A stretch of DNA of 64,000 nt from Cytobacillus eiseniae (GTDB lineage: Bacteria; Bacillota; Bacilli; Bacillales; Cytobacillaceae), in the NCBI RefSeq assembly GCF_017874625.1, contig NZ_JAGIKZ010000017.1, positions 1-64,000 on the forward strand. Reading direction: 5' to 3'. The notes below the pieces were generated by a model. It saw only the letters and a list, made by a program, of their open reading frames with translations, ran no database searches and was not told the origin of the DNA. The translations under genes were made by a program, and so were the position numbers. Below, in pieces: positions 8,590 to 18,521 of this stretch (positions within the stretch are counted from its first letter, which is position 1; the number at the start of each line of letters is the position of its first letter).

Positions 8590-10298
8590 CTATAGTTTAA
8601 ATTTATTTATCATTTCATTTAGTTCTTCGGCTAAAGAAGCGAGTGATTCAGAACTGCCTGTTATTTCCTGCATCGAACTGCTTTGTTGCTCAGCGGTCGC
8701 TGCACTTTGTTGAATCCCTGCCGCCGCTTGTTCAGAAGCAGCTGCAATCTCTTCACTAGACTCTCTTACGTTGTCACTGCTTGTTCTGATTTCCATTAAA
8801 TGCTGGGAGACTTTCTGTATTCCCTCAATCATTTCTGTTACGCCTAAATTAATAGAGTCAAAGGCTTGGCTGCTCAGCTCCATTTGGCTGTTTCCTTCCC
8901 TCACCCTTTGATAGCCAGTCTGTAAGGAATCTACCGTAGATTTTGTTTCTTCTTGAACCCCATGAATGATGACTGTAATTTCATTGACAGAGCTCCCTAC
9001 TTGTTCGGCCAGTTTTCGTACTTCATCAGCAACAACGGCAAACCCTCTACCGGATTCCCCAGCACGAGCGGCTTCGATCGCTGCATTCAAGGCGAGAAGG
9101 TTTGTTTGCTCCGCAATTCCCTGGATCACATCTACTAATTTTGATATTTCCTGTGAACGCTGATCCAGTCCTTTAACCTGTTCCACTGATGATAAGACTA
9201 CATCATTAATTTCTTCCATTCGAATGGTTGAAAGTTTCATCTGCTCTTTTCCGTTATTGGATAGTTCCCACACACGGTCGGAAGTTTCTTTTAGACTATC
9301 GCCTTGTTGACTAGTCTCATTGATTTTATGATTAAGTCCACGCATCAGGTTAGAAATGTCACTAGAGGAACTCGCTTGTTGTTCAGACCCAGATGCTAAT
9401 TCTTGCATCGTTTCAGCAATTTGATCCGCCCCTGTCGTTACTTCATTTGAACTTTGGGTTAATTCTTCACTTTGGGTATTAACTGTCTGCGAAATCGTTG
9501 AAATTTGTGAGATCATCTCACGAAGACTATCACTCATCGTATTAACCGCTAGCCCTAATTGTCCAAGTTCATCCTTCCCATGAAATTCAAGCTTTTCTAC
9601 AGATAAATCACCATCAGCAATTCGTTGCTTACTTCTACTACTTTACTTAGGCTACGGGATACTAACCGATTGGTAAGGAATACTAATGTTCCCCCTGTGA
9701 TAATAGAAATAATAATAGATATAAGTAGTACTCGGTCTGCTATTTTTGCACTACTTAAAGATTGATTAAATGCTATTAGACGATCGTCATTAACAAGTGT
9801 CTTTAACTTTTCTAATTGTTCTACTGTTTTCGTTTGCAGTTCATTCGCTTGTGTTTCTAATTGTAATAGTTTATGGTTATCCGCTTGTATATTTAAGGTA
9901 ACAATCTCTTCTATAAAAAGCTCACGCACTCGCTCAGCATTTGTAATCACTTGATCGAATAAGGTTATTTGTTCCTCGGTATACATTCTTCCATCTAATT
10001 CAGTTATGATCGCATCAATTTGTTTATAACGTTCTTCATAATCATCGATAATCTGTGGACTCCCATTATGAATGTAAGTGATGATTCGTATATGATTTGC
10101 GCGGATCAAAGAGCCCATTTCTGTAATTTTAATAGCACGATCGCCTCTTTGTCCTTGCACATTAATATTATCCTTAATGCCTGAAAGTAGAGTCGACACG
10201 ACTGCTGTAGAACTACTCACTAATAGGATAACAACACCTAATGTTATCCAATATTTCCAACTTATCTTCATATTTTTCCATTTGAGTTTTTCGAACAT
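8590..10298 (-). pseudogene. Methyl-accepting chemotaxis protein with a frameshift
   Basis: Two pieces make one receptor. Codons from 10298 give an N-terminal membrane anchor, a four-helix extracellular sensor (about 35-175), a second membrane helix (LLISIIISIITGGTLVFL) and the start of a HAMP linker. That frame stops at 9597. Losing one base near 9621-9628, where AACGAA should be AACCGAA, would restore [20 protein letters not shown] and join the frame that ends at 8590. The latter holds the signalling hairpin [19 protein letters not shown]...[15 protein letters not shown]. Restored length is 569 residues, normal for the family. The loss falls in a CC pair, so a sequencing error is possible. 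As written, the membrane half and the cytoplasmic half are separated. Confidence 0.85.
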
Positions 10299-10464
10299 AA
10301 TAAATAAATGACCTCTCTTTTACTGGGTATTTTTAATAAACAATGTGAAGTACATCTGTATTCTCAACATAAGTTTTCTTTGATTTGAAAATATAATTCT
10401 AGGATGAAGGATAGTCAAATGCGGAATGAATGCATTTCTAGCGAGGAATGTATCTCCTAAAAGC

Positions 10465-10776
10465 TCAATTAATCAATTTTAACTTCTGATATTGAATAAT
10501 TATTTCATCGAGTTTTTCGCTTATCTTAATCGTTTCGTGATGCTGAATGCCTCTTTGCATATAAATTTTAAATAACTCTTCTACATAATTGTCCATTTGA
10601 TTAAAAAGAGTTTCCTCTTTTAAAAGCAATGTTAGCTTTTCGGAAAGCTGTTCATACTCTGGGCTAGTTGTCCCACTTTGAATAGAAACTTCTAATAATT
10701 TATTATTAACATCCTTAATTTCCATTGAAATTTTCAGTTTCTGTTTTTGGATATAACTACTTTTTTCATTATTCAC
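10465..10776 (-). CDS. Tandem Spo0E-like phosphatase family protein
   Basis: Starts at GTG 10776 behind GGGTGA. The 103-residue protein contains two Spo0E-type modules. The second (about residues 55-103) ends with SEKLDEIIIQYQ, matching the family signature S-x-x-LD-x-(L/I)I-x-x-Y-Q that binds the Spo0A~P active site. The first (about 5-50) has the same layout, LLEVSIQSG...SEKLTLLLKE, but carries Thr where the key Asp should be. Known family members dephosphorylate Spo0A~P and delay sporulation; most are single modules of 50-85 residues. The duplication with one degenerate copy is unusual. Standalone gene. Confidence 0.75.
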   Translation of the reverse strand: MNNEKSSYIQKQKLKISMEIKDVNNKLLEVSIQSGTTSPEYEQLSEKLTLLLKEETLFNQMDNYVEELFKIYMQRGIQHHETIKISEKLDEIIIQYQKLKLIN

Positions 10777-11349
10777 TTAGTCTAATCACCCTTCATATAT
10801 TTTGTTTTTGGATCGTAGGATGTATGGAACAGAATGGTCCCTCTCTTATGTAAACACATGTAATAATTCCAAAACCTTACTGAAATTAACATAATGTAAA
10901 TTTATAGTAAACCCTAATGCTAATATTTATAAAATTAGGAAAAGAATATAAGTATATTAGAATCTATTATTTAATTTTCATAAATGGTGAGTTTTAAATA
11001 GTTTCAACGGTAGGAGGAAATACCTATAGGTGAAAGTGATATATTAAAATAACATTAACGGTAAAAGAAAAAGTATTTCTAATATTAGCACTGTTAATGT
11101 GTTTTAAGAAAGTAGTGCTTCATGTTGAATTTTTCATTATTTTTTATCTAAGTAGGAGAGAAGCAAAGGATTGTTGAGCAAAGAAGAAGCGTAGAGAAAA
11201 GTTTACTAGAAGGCTCTTTTTCATTTTCAAGTGTAACTGCTAGTTCGAGTGCTCATCAATCCCTGAATAATTGTTTATAACAAAATAATCCAAAAATTAG
11301 CAAGTAATAGATCTAGTTCTATTTTTTAGATGAAAGTCAGTGATTTTGT
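10777..11349. other. Gene-free AT-rich stretch
   Basis: No convincing gene. A frame around 11051-11175 reads as a short hydrophobic peptide with an early stop (KEKVFLILALLMCFKKVV...) and could be a decayed small gene, but I cannot assign it. The remainder shows no motif I trust. Confidence 0.3.
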
Positions 11350-11412
11350 GGAAGCAAAAGAACCGTCCCCGTGCTTCTTTTTTTAGGAAGCAAAAGAACT
11401 GCCCCACGCTTC
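11350..11412. repeat. REP-like direct pair
   Basis: Two copies of the element in the same orientation (AAGAACCGTCCCC and the variant AAGAACTGCCCCA), each bounded by GGAAGC and GCTTC, eight bases apart. They abut copy A of the AATCAAACGTTTGATT repeat. Confidence 0.8.
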
Positions 11413-11413
11413 C

Positions 11414-11530
11414 ACAATAGTAATTTTTAATCAAACGTTTGATTAAAAAATTTTTGAGCCCTTATAAAACCTAGTGCAAATTCCCTATTTTAAAAATTAA
11501 CTTTTTTCACCGACTATATTAGAAAAGGAA
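11414..11530 (-). repeat. Dispersed repeat with perfect palindrome, copy A
   Basis: Reverse orientation relative to copies at about 34991 and 40089. It contains the palindrome AATCAAACGTTTGATT flanked by T and A runs, plus shared blocks GACTATATT, GTTAATTTT and CTAGGTTTTATAAGGGCTC. It ends where the REP pair begins, so it is shorter than the other two copies. Confidence 0.8.
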
Positions 11531-11558
11531 TGGGGGCGGGAGAGTCTCACCCTTTGAA

Positions 11559-11586
11559 GAAGCGCAAGAACCGTCCCCATGCTTCC
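11559..11586. repeat. REP-like palindrome, single copy
   Basis: GAAGCGCAAGAACCGTCCCC with GCTTCC at the far end, about 125 bases before the lipoprotein start. It is out of any coding frame I accept. Confidence 0.8.
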
Positions 11587-11710
11587 TTTTATTATATTAA
11601 AATGCAAAACTTGTTGCTTTTTATTTCTAAATTTAGGAAAATGGGCATATTGGACTGATTCATTCGTTCTAATGAAATTTTACTATTTTCCATATTTGGG
11701 AGGGGTACAT

Positions 11711-13654
11711 ATGAAGAAGGGAAAATTTGCCATACTTATTTTTATTATGGCATTATTGCTAACTGCATGCAGCGGCGGCAGTGAGGAAGCGGGAAGTAAA
11801 AAGAAATTGTCTGAAATGGCTAAGAATACGTTTTTGCTGTATAGTGAGGCGTATGAAAATGAAGATGGCCTTAGTATTGGTGATTTATATATTAAAACAA
11901 TCGGCAAAGAGGAAGAAAAGATTGCAAGTTCAGTAGTAAATGGACAATTTGAATTTGTGATAGACACGGAAAAAGTACTTTATATAGATGAAGAAGATGA
12001 ATTATATGAAGTGGCATCTGGTCAAGACAAAGAAAAGATTGCTAGTAACGTTTCCTACTTTAATGCCAATCATACGAATAATATTATTACGTATCAAAAT
12101 GAAGAAAGTGACTTATATGTAGTGAATAAAGAACGGGAATCTGAAAAAATTGCTTCCGAGATTGCTCAATACGAAGTCATTGATAACAACATCTATTATT
12201 TAGGTTACGATGGGGATTTCCATAAGTATAATCTAGAAACACGTGAGGAATTATCCATTGCTAATGATGTAGCGAATTTCACCTTATTAAACGCTAAAGA
12301 ATTAGTGTATGCCAATGATGATTATATGTTATTTTACAAAAACAATGATGATCCAAATGTGAAAATTTCAAGCAAAGAAGTTAGTTCAAGTTTTATACAA
12401 AAAGTAGATAATCAATTAATGTACTTTGCTGAAGAGGACGGCCATTTTAATTTATATACTTCTTCTCTTGATGGCTCAACTACGGACAAAATTGCTAGTG
12501 AAGTAACGAGTGTAGAGTTAGACGGAAAAAATATCTATTACTTAACGACAGACGGAAATGTCTTTGTAAAAAAGGCAACAGAAGAAAAAGCAAAGAAATT
12601 ATTAAGTGACGTAACAGACTTTACCCTAAACGATGATACTGTTTATTACACAGACGAAGAGAGTAATTTCTATAAGTTAGCAGATGGTGGCAAAAAGGAA
12701 AAGGTTGCAGCTGACGTAGAATCGATGAAAATAACAGATAAAGGGGAATTTATTTATCAAAATTCCAATGATGAACTGTATTTAAGCAAAACAAAATTAT
12801 CAAGTGATATCGATGAATTCTCTTTTGTATCTAATAATTTAGCCTATGCGACGCTTGACGATAAACTATATTTCATGACGCTTGGGGAAGAAAAACAGGT
12901 TGTATCAGAAGACTTAAGCAAATACTCCATTGTCACTTATCATAATAAAATAATTTATTCAAATTATTTAAGCTTTGATGATGTTTCAGGTACTTATTCA
13001 ATTCAAGATGGCGATGAAACGTATTACGCAGAATTAAACAATAAAGGAATCTTCACGAGTGGATTGTCTAACGAAACATTAGTATTAGATTTTGTTTATG
13101 CGGGCTTTAATTATATAAATGTTAAAATCGATGAAGAGTATGCGACACTTCGTCTAGATGGAAACCAGTTAATTCTTGAAGATGAATATGAACAACTTAT
13201 TTTCACCAAGTCATCGAAGGAAGAAATGAATAAAGAAGTAGCCAACCAGAAAGCACTTCAAGAAAAGCAGGAAGCTGAGGCAGCGGCTGCAGCGATTGCT
13301 GAAGAAATTAACTATGTTTTAAGTGATTATTTATATGAATACACAGCTGCAGTCAATTATGACGATATATCAAGTTTACATTACTACATTTTAGATAGTT
13401 CTACTTTCTATAAGGAACAAACAAGTTACGCTCAATCTTTGACTGAAAATGGAACGTATTTAGATTTATTAGATTATACAATTGGTACACCTGTGAAAGT
13501 AACGGATGATACATATAATGTAGAAGTAATGGAATCATTCGATATCACCAAGGCGGACGGTACGAGCTCAGAGACGACTTATACGAGCATTTATACGTTG
13601 AAATATGTGAATGATGAGTGGTTTATAACAGATATGAAGATAAGTTCGAAGTAA
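11711..13654 (+). CDS. Lipoprotein with propeller-like repeats and TcaA-like C-terminal domain
   Basis: Starts at ATG 11711 behind GGAGGGG. The frame is open further upstream through the REP element, but that part is not credible. The signal peptide ends in the lipobox LTAC (Cys20), so the protein should be lipid-anchored on the outer face of the membrane. Residues about 35-500 are short repeated beta units such as NIYYLTTDGNVF and TVYYTDEESNFYKL, suggesting a beta-propeller. After an Ala/Glu helix (about 520-545) comes a domain of about 100 residues (SSTFYKEQTSYAQ, then VEVMESFDITKADG) resembling the NTF2-like C-terminal domain of TcaA/YvbJ proteins. Exact role unknown. Confidence 0.75.
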   Translation: MKKGKFAILIFIMALLLTACSGGSEEAGSKKKLSEMAKNTFLLYSEAYENEDGLSIGDLYIKTIGKEEEKIASSVVNGQFEFVIDTEKVLYIDEEDELYEVASGQDKEKIASNVSYFNANHTNNIITYQNEESDLYVVNKERESEKIASEIAQYEVIDNNIYYLGYDGDFHKYNLETREELSIANDVANFTLLNAKELVYANDDYMLFYKNNDDPNVKISSKEVSSSFIQKVDNQLMYFAEEDGHFNLYTSSLDGSTTDKIASEVTSVELDGKNIYYLTTDGNVFVKKATEEKAKKLLSDVTDFTLNDDTVYYTDEESNFYKLADGGKKEKVAADVESMKITDKGEFIYQNSNDELYLSKTKLSSDIDEFSFVSNNLAYATLDDKLYFMTLGEEKQVVSEDLSKYSIVTYHNKIIYSNYLSFDDVSGTYSIQDGDETYYAELNNKGIFTSGLSNETLVLDFVYAGFNYINVKIDEEYATLRLDGNQLILEDEYEQLIFTKSSKEEMNKEVANQKALQEKQEAEAAAAAIAEEINYVLSDYLYEYTAAVNYDDISSLHYYILDSSTFYKEQTSYAQSLTENGTYLDLLDYTIGTPVKVTDDTYNVEVMESFDITKADGTSSETTYTSIYTLKYVNDEWFITDMKISSK

Positions 13655-13685
13655 GGTCACCCCGGAATAATCGTATTTCACAGAA

Positions 13686-13722
13686 TAGAGCCAACTCAAT
13701 TTGAGTTGGCTCTATTTTTTTC
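13686..13722 (+). terminator. Rho-independent terminator after lipoprotein gene
   Basis: ATAGAGCCAACTCAA pairs with TTGAGTTGGCTCTAT and is followed by a T-run. It belongs to the same stem family as the hairpins at 7721, 16645 and 26774. Confidence 0.85.
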
Positions 13723-13730
13723 TGGAAAGT

Positions 13731-13805
13731 GGAAAGCGCATGGACGGTTCTCCTGCTTCCTTCAAGGGAGAATTAAGTAGCAAAAGAACCGTCCATGCAG
13801 TTCCT
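13731..13805. repeat. REP-like inverted pair
   Basis: A copy with GGACGGTTCTCC is followed by an inverted copy with AGAACCGTCCATG. It lies between the lipoprotein terminator and the ribosome site of the next gene. Confidence 0.75.
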
Positions 13806-13873
13806 TAAAAAAGGGAATTCTAGAATGCTTATAGAAGATAAAAGGAAAATATTTAGTTAGAGGAGCTAAGCTG

Positions 13874-14545
13874 ATGGAAGGAAAAATTAAAACCTATGAG
13901 GAAGCTGTGAAAGTAGTGGAGGAGCTTGGTTTGCTGCCCTTGGCGCCTTTGGTCCCTGATTATCCCTCTTTGAATAGCATTACTACAGAAGAATCATGGC
14001 ATTCTGGGACAGAGTTTGATCCTTGGAATTGGAGGACACAGTTTTCAGTAGATGGGGTGGCGGGGTACGGGAAATTTATGAAGAAAAAATCAGTACTCAT
14101 TTCTAGACAGTTACTTCCCTATGTGAAACGGGTGCTTGGCTTTAATGATTCAGTTGAAGAACGTTATTACAAAGGGAACGTATCAAGGGAAGCATTGCAT
14201 TTATACAGGATCATTCATGAAGAAGAGGGGATTGACACAAGGGCATTGAGGACGAAAGCAGAAATGCGGGAGAAGGAAAAGAAAAAGCTATTTGAAAATG
14301 CATTAGTAGAATTGCAAGGGACAATGGATATTGTCATTTCAGGGATTCAGGAAAAAAAGAATGAAGACGGAGAAAGGAATGGCTGGAGCAGCACCTCTTT
14401 TGAAACATACGATTCTTGGGCGAAAAGAAATCATATCGACTCCATTGCACTAGATAGGGAAGAGGCAAAAGAATACCTTTTGACACATTTCAAAAATGTA
14501 TGTGTGAATGAAGCTTCAGTAAAGAAATTAGAAAAGATCCTTTAA
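13874..14545 (+). CDS. Possible AlkZ-related protein
   Basis: Starts at ATG 13874 behind GAGGAG. It is a 223-residue cytosolic protein with no signal or membrane segment. The N-terminal half contains a tryptophan-rich patch (ESWHSG, DPWNWR), then AYGKF-like and KKKSVLIS segments, and the C-terminal third has GWSSTSFETYDSWA. These features recall a Bacillus family annotated as AlkZ-related, named for loose similarity to the AlkZ/YcaQ DNA glycosylases. I do not see enough to claim glycosylase activity. It is followed by a short gap and a same-strand Uma2 gene. Confidence 0.5.
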   Translation: MEGKIKTYEEAVKVVEELGLLPLAPLVPDYPSLNSITTEESWHSGTEFDPWNWRTQFSVDGVAGYGKFMKKKSVLISRQLLPYVKRVLGFNDSVEERYYKGNVSREALHLYRIIHEEEGIDTRALRTKAEMREKEKKKLFENALVELQGTMDIVISGIQEKKNEDGERNGWSSTSFETYDSWAKRNHIDSIALDREEAKEYLLTHFKNVCVNEASVKKLEKIL

Positions 14546-14644
14546 TAGGGTTGGGTGCTTGCCAGCTCTGAATGATTCATCCTTTGTATGAATCCCTATC
14601 GTTTGATAATATAATGCTAAGTAGAAGTCGAAAGGAATGATTTG

Positions 14645-15214
14645 ATGTCCATTCCAAATGAAAAAGGGAGATACTCGTATGCGGATTATTTATCATGGGA
14701 TGACGGAGAAAGACTGGAGTTAATTGATGGGGAAGTCTTCAATATGTCGCCTGCCCCTTCACGTAGGCATCAGCAGGTTCTTCGAGAATTATCGACTATC
14801 TTTTCTGTTTTTCTGAGAGGGAAGGAATGCGAAGTGTTTTTTGCGCCTTTCGATGTACGGCTGTTAGCAGAAAACAAACAAGATGATGAAATTACTCATG
14901 TTGTTCAGCCTGATCTATCAGTTGTGTGTGATCAAGGAAAGCTTGATGATAAAGGTTGTAATGGAGCGCCAGACATGATTGTTGAAATCCTTTCCCCTTC
15001 ATCTGTTAAGTTGGATCGCTGGAAGAAATATCAGCTGTATGAAAAAGCAGGGGTAAAGGAGTATTGGCTTGTTGATCCGATTAATGAATCGGTAGAAATA
15101 CATTTATTAATAGGTGAGCAATATCAATTTCAAGGGGTTTATACAAAAGAAGATTCCATTGCAGTTCGTATTTTAGCTGGATTCGAATTTGGCTTAGATC
15201 AAATATTTGTCTAA
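14645..15214 (+). CDS. Uma2-family (DUF820) PD-(D/E)XK nuclease-fold protein
   Basis: Starts at ATG 14645, nine bases after AAAGGA; TTG 14642 is the alternative. The 189-residue protein has the family order: ERLELIDGEVF near the N-terminus, HQQVLRELS helix, then the core QPDLSVV, PDMIVEILSPSS and KYQLYEKAGVKEYWLVDP. The Asp, Glu and Lys-containing strands fit a PD-(D/E)XK fold. Uma2 proteins are widespread in bacteria and often multicopy, and their biological role is unsettled. No partner gene is evident. Confidence 0.85.
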   Translation: MSIPNEKGRYSYADYLSWDDGERLELIDGEVFNMSPAPSRRHQQVLRELSTIFSVFLRGKECEVFFAPFDVRLLAENKQDDEITHVVQPDLSVVCDQGKLDDKGCNGAPDMIVEILSPSSVKLDRWKKYQLYEKAGVKEYWLVDPINESVEIHLLIGEQYQFQGVYTKEDSIAVRILAGFEFGLDQIFV

Positions 15215-15248
15215 ATACAGGTGCTTGTAATTACGTAGTTTTGATGGG

Positions 15249-15328
15249 GGAAGCATGGGGACGGTTCTCTTGCTTCCTTCAAAACCATTCCTACATTTGT
15301 GGAAGCACAAGAACCGTCCCCGCGCTTC
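15249..15328. repeat. REP-like inverted pair between converging genes
   Basis: Copies at 15249-15277 and 15301-15328 face each other (GGGGACGGTTCT and AGAACCGTCCCC) between the Uma2 gene and the DUF5068 remnant. The pair can fold into a long hairpin and may act as a two-way terminator. Confidence 0.8.
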
Positions 15329-15333
15329 GCCAA

Positions 15334-16515
15334 TTATTTTAAAGTAAACGTCACCTTTTTACCCTTTGAAAGGTCCTTTGCTTCTTTGTCTTTCATTGGT
15401 CCGATTTCAAGTTCGAATGATTTATCTTTCCAAATTTTTTCGTACATTTCTTTTTCTAAAGCATAGACTTGCAGCAATTCGCCTGAAGTGCTAGGGGCGA
15501 TTACATCATTGTATTTGTAACTAAGCAGCATGCCTTCATCGAGCATGTATTGTGAGCCATCATTAACCGTTAGCTTCGAGTTGATAGAACTTTGTGCAAT
15601 TTCTGCTGACTCTTTATTATCAATCGTAAATTTAACAGTTAACAGGACAACCCCATTATTGAACGATTCAAATCTTGGCGCTTCAACCTCGTTTGGGACA
15701 AAATCAGTGAATTGATACCCATCTAGCGTAACAGTGGCATTTCCTAGTTGTTCGCTTTTGGCAATGTCGCTTTTTTCTTCGATCATTGTCTTTGTGCCCC
15801 AGTCATCAATCGTTGCTCGATCCTGATAAAACCCTTTATTTCCTTCGACTTTTTTCTCTCCACTTTCATTCAGGCTAAGTGTGAACTTTCCATCCTTTCC
15901 AAATGTAGAAGAGAAGTCATCCTTTACAGACTGTGGGGTAGGAACTTCAATAGCTACAGTTGATACATTCAATACTTGCTTTAGATGATCTTCACCAAAT
16001 GGATAAGTATAATAGCCAGTAATTGTTTCGCCAGCTTTAATTAAGTAATCATTGGCTGGAGCCAGCTTTGTTGGAAGCTGTTTTTCTTCAGGCAATAGGA
16101 CTCGATAATTGTTATAATGCTTCTCACCCCCTGTAAAAAATAAGTAGAATGCAGGCATATAATAAGCATCTTTATCTGTTTGATTCTTCACCGTATATTT
16201 GGCAATGATGACGCCGCCATTCGTTTGATCATTAAAAGGAATCATAAAATCAGTATGGAAATCTATTAATTCAACAAGTTTATAGGCATCTAATGAAACA
16301 GAAACCCCTTCCATTTCATGCGTTTGTGGAGTGTCATTTTCATAAAGAATCGTAGTCGTTCATTCTGTTTCCTTCTCCATATAACGAATTAATTCAGAAA
16401 AGTCGCTTGAGCTTTCACTTTTGTTTGTGTCGCTTTCCTCAGCTGCTTCCTCTGTATCTTCACTTTTTTCTTGTTTTTCTGCTACTTCGGTTTCTTTTGG
16501 TTCTTCGGGAAGCAT
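15334..16515 (-). pseudogene. DUF5068-family lipoprotein remnant, 5' end replaced and in-frame TGA
   Basis: The main open part (from ATG 16314) gives 326 residues typical of Bacillus DUF5068 proteins: two related beta-rich halves, with PFNDQTNGGVIIAKYTV in the first and FNNGVVLLTVKFTI in the second. Upstream in the same frame lies the acidic linker expected after a lipobox (EDTEEAAEESD, ELIRYMEKETE), then TGA at 16362-16360 where relatives usually have Gly, then ILYEND. The linker runs into a REP element at about 16508, and the signal peptide and lipobox are missing. An ATG at 16515 is supplied by the REP itself. The protein would not be exported, so I call it decayed. Confidence 0.75.
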
Positions 16516-16772
16516 GGGGACGGTTCTCCTGCTTCCGTCAAAGCCATTCCTGCCCTTGTGAAAGTGTAAGAAAGGTCCTATAGTTAATTCAAAGTAAAGT
16601 CGGGGTGCTTGTCATCTGCGAAATAAGATTGATTCACAAAATAGAGCCAACTCGATTGGAGTTAGCTCTGTTTTTTTGATTCTTTTCTAAGGGAAAGCAA
16701 AGAGATGGTTCTTCCGCTTTCTTTAAAATCAATCGCATCCTTATGGAAGCACAAGAACCGTCCCCGTGCTTC
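16508..16772. repeat. Composite REP-terminator-REP repeat, copy 1
   Basis: A 265-base unit made of a REP copy, a 120-base middle (with AAGTAAAGTCGGGGTGCTTGTC), a terminator-like stem AGAGCCAACTCGATTGGAGT, a degenerate REP half and a full REP. It matches 26638-26897 along its length. Its left end marks the DUF5068 truncation and its right end touches the stop codon of the next gene. Confidence 0.8.
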
Positions 16773-18258
16773 ATTTGTCTCCATTCACCATATCTTTTAA
16801 TTGTAAGCTTACATGATTTAATTCGCCTACTGCTTCATTTATTGAAGTAATTAGATGATGTTCATCTTCCAGTGTTGCCACTATTTCCTGTGTGGAAGCA
16901 GAGTTCTCTTCTGAAATATTGGCAATATTTTCAATCTGCTCTTGAATATGTGTGAAAGTATCTGTTGCTAATTTAACTTCTTCCATTCCCTTAGAAAGTT
17001 CTGCATTTGTATTTTGGAACGAATCTTTTATCTCAGAAAAGAAGGATGAAACTTCATTTAATAAATGACGCCCTTCTACAGCTGCATTTTCACCTTCAAT
17101 CGATTTTACATGTGCTTCCTTGGATTTATGGGAGAGTGTATTTGTCACTTCTGAGATAGATACAGTAATATTTGCACTTTGCTCAGCCAGTTTGCGCACC
17201 TCATCCGCTACGACCGCAAAGCCCTTCCCATGTTCCCCTGCACGGGCAGATTCAATGGCAGCATTAAGTGCTAATAAATTGGTCTGGTCTGCAATCTGCT
17301 TGATGCCTTCTAATAATGAATTCACTGTTTCAAGGCTTGTTTGAAGTTCTTTGACGGTTAAAGCAGTCGTACTAATGGCAGAATTGACTGTTTCCATATG
17401 GTCTGTTACTTGGCTGATCTTATTCCAGCCATCCTGGACTTTCACATTCATCTTTTCCGACTCTTCTGCGATCCCTTGGGAAATGGAAATCGTTTGATTG
17501 ACTCTTTTGAGTGAATTTCCCATCCATTCATTTACATGACTGATATTGTTTGCTTCCTCTTGGATCCCTGCAGCCATTTCTTGAACAGAATCGAGGATAT
17601 GATGACTAGAATCATAGATTGTTGTTATATTTGTATTAAAATGATTGATATTGTTTTCTAATGTTATTGTGCCTTCTTCTATGGAAGAGAATGTAATCTT
17701 TAATTTTTCTACTAGCTCTGTTGCTTTTAATTCCTTTTGATGAGATTCCTCTATTAAGTCTCTTCCCCATTTGGTTATGTAAAAGAAAGCCCACAAAATT
17801 CCATTGATGATAAAAAATACGGTAATAAATGCTTTTAGTCCATGCTCAATTCCTAATAGACCCGCTGGATTGAATAGATACATGGAAATATAAGAAATAT
17901 TTACAATTCCACTAAATACAAGAACTAATTCTTTTTTCAAATAAAGAGTGATCATCGCAATCGTTAGTAGGATTAAATAATGTTTGTTCAATGCAAAACC
18001 ATCTAAGTTAAAGAGTGCCACTATTACTAAGTTGGGCAGCAGGGCAAAAAGGAACCCCTTCAAATATTCAGGTATTGGCAAGAAGTAATTTATAGCTGAT
18101 AAGAGAAGAACGATAGCACCTGCAATAATGATTCCTATACTGTCAGTAAGGCCCCTCTCAAAAATTATCGGTATGACGATAAGGAAAACTAAAGCTGCTA
18201 GCAGCAATACATTTACATTATGCACCCTTTTTATATTATAGGTATCTTGTTGTTTCAA
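16771..18258 (-). CDS. Methyl-accepting chemotaxis protein with multi-helix membrane domain
   Basis: Starts at TTG 18258 behind GAGGAGGAG. The 495-residue protein has about six membrane helices in residues 18-165 and no large extracellular sensor loop, so it probably senses within the membrane or through it. The cytoplasmic part (about 185-495) contains the conserved signalling tip [20 protein letters not shown] and [15 protein letters not shown]. It should pass signals to CheA/CheW. A HAMP domain is not evident. The stop codon overlaps the right end of a REP element. It appears intact, unlike the receptor ending at 8590. Confidence 0.88.
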   Translation of the reverse strand: MKQQDTYNIKRVHNVNVLLLAALVFLIVIPIIFERGLTDSIGIIIAGAIVLLLSAINYFLPIPEYLKGFLFALLPNLVIVALFNLDGFALNKHYLILLTIAMITLYLKKELVLVFSGIVNISYISMYLFNPAGLLGIEHGLKAFITVFFIINGILWAFFYITKWGRDLIEESHQKELKATELVEKLKITFSSIEEGTITLENNINHFNTNITTIYDSSHHILDSVQEMAAGIQEEANNISHVNEWMGNSLKRVNQTISISQGIAEESEKMNVKVQDGWNKISQVTDHMETVNSAISTTALTVKELQTSLETVNSLLEGIKQIADQTNLLALNAAIESARAGEHGKGFAVVADEVRKLAEQSANITVSISEVTNTLSHKSKEAHVKSIEGENAAVEGRHLLNEVSSFFSEIKDSFQNTNAELSKGMEEVKLATDTFTHIQEQIENIANISEENSASTQEIVATLEDEHHLITSINEAVGELNHVSLQLKDMVNGDK

Positions 18259-18388
18259 TTGGATCTCCTCCTCAATTTTCTGGAAAAATAAAGTAATTAT
18301 GACCTAATCTTAATATAAATTTCCTATATAGGGAATATTTGTTTGAATAATAATTTCTATTTCGATATAACTTTTACCATAAAAGAGA

Positions 18389-18455
18389 GGAAGCGTGGGG
18401 ACGGTTCTCTTGCTTCCTGCTCTTGTGGAAGCACAAGAACCGTCCCCCCGCTTCC
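18389..18455. repeat. REP-like inverted pair
   Basis: GGAAGCGTGGGGACGGTTCT faces an inverted copy ten bases on. It lies between the divergent chemotaxis and kinase genes, where a terminator would not be needed. Confidence 0.8.
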
Positions 18456-18521
18456 CCCTTGTGAATCAATCGAGTTGTCTTTAATATAGAAATAAAATAA
18501 ATCATAAGGACGCTCAAATAA

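Noticed and set aside
11579-11710. 44-residue N-terminal extension of the lipoprotein
   Set aside because: It would bury the signal peptide and lipobox. ATG 11711 has a strong GGAGGGG site.
16360-16362. TGA as selenocysteine or recoded codon
   Set aside because: No selenocysteine insertion element or sel genes are seen, relatives have Gly here, and the gene also lacks its 5' end.
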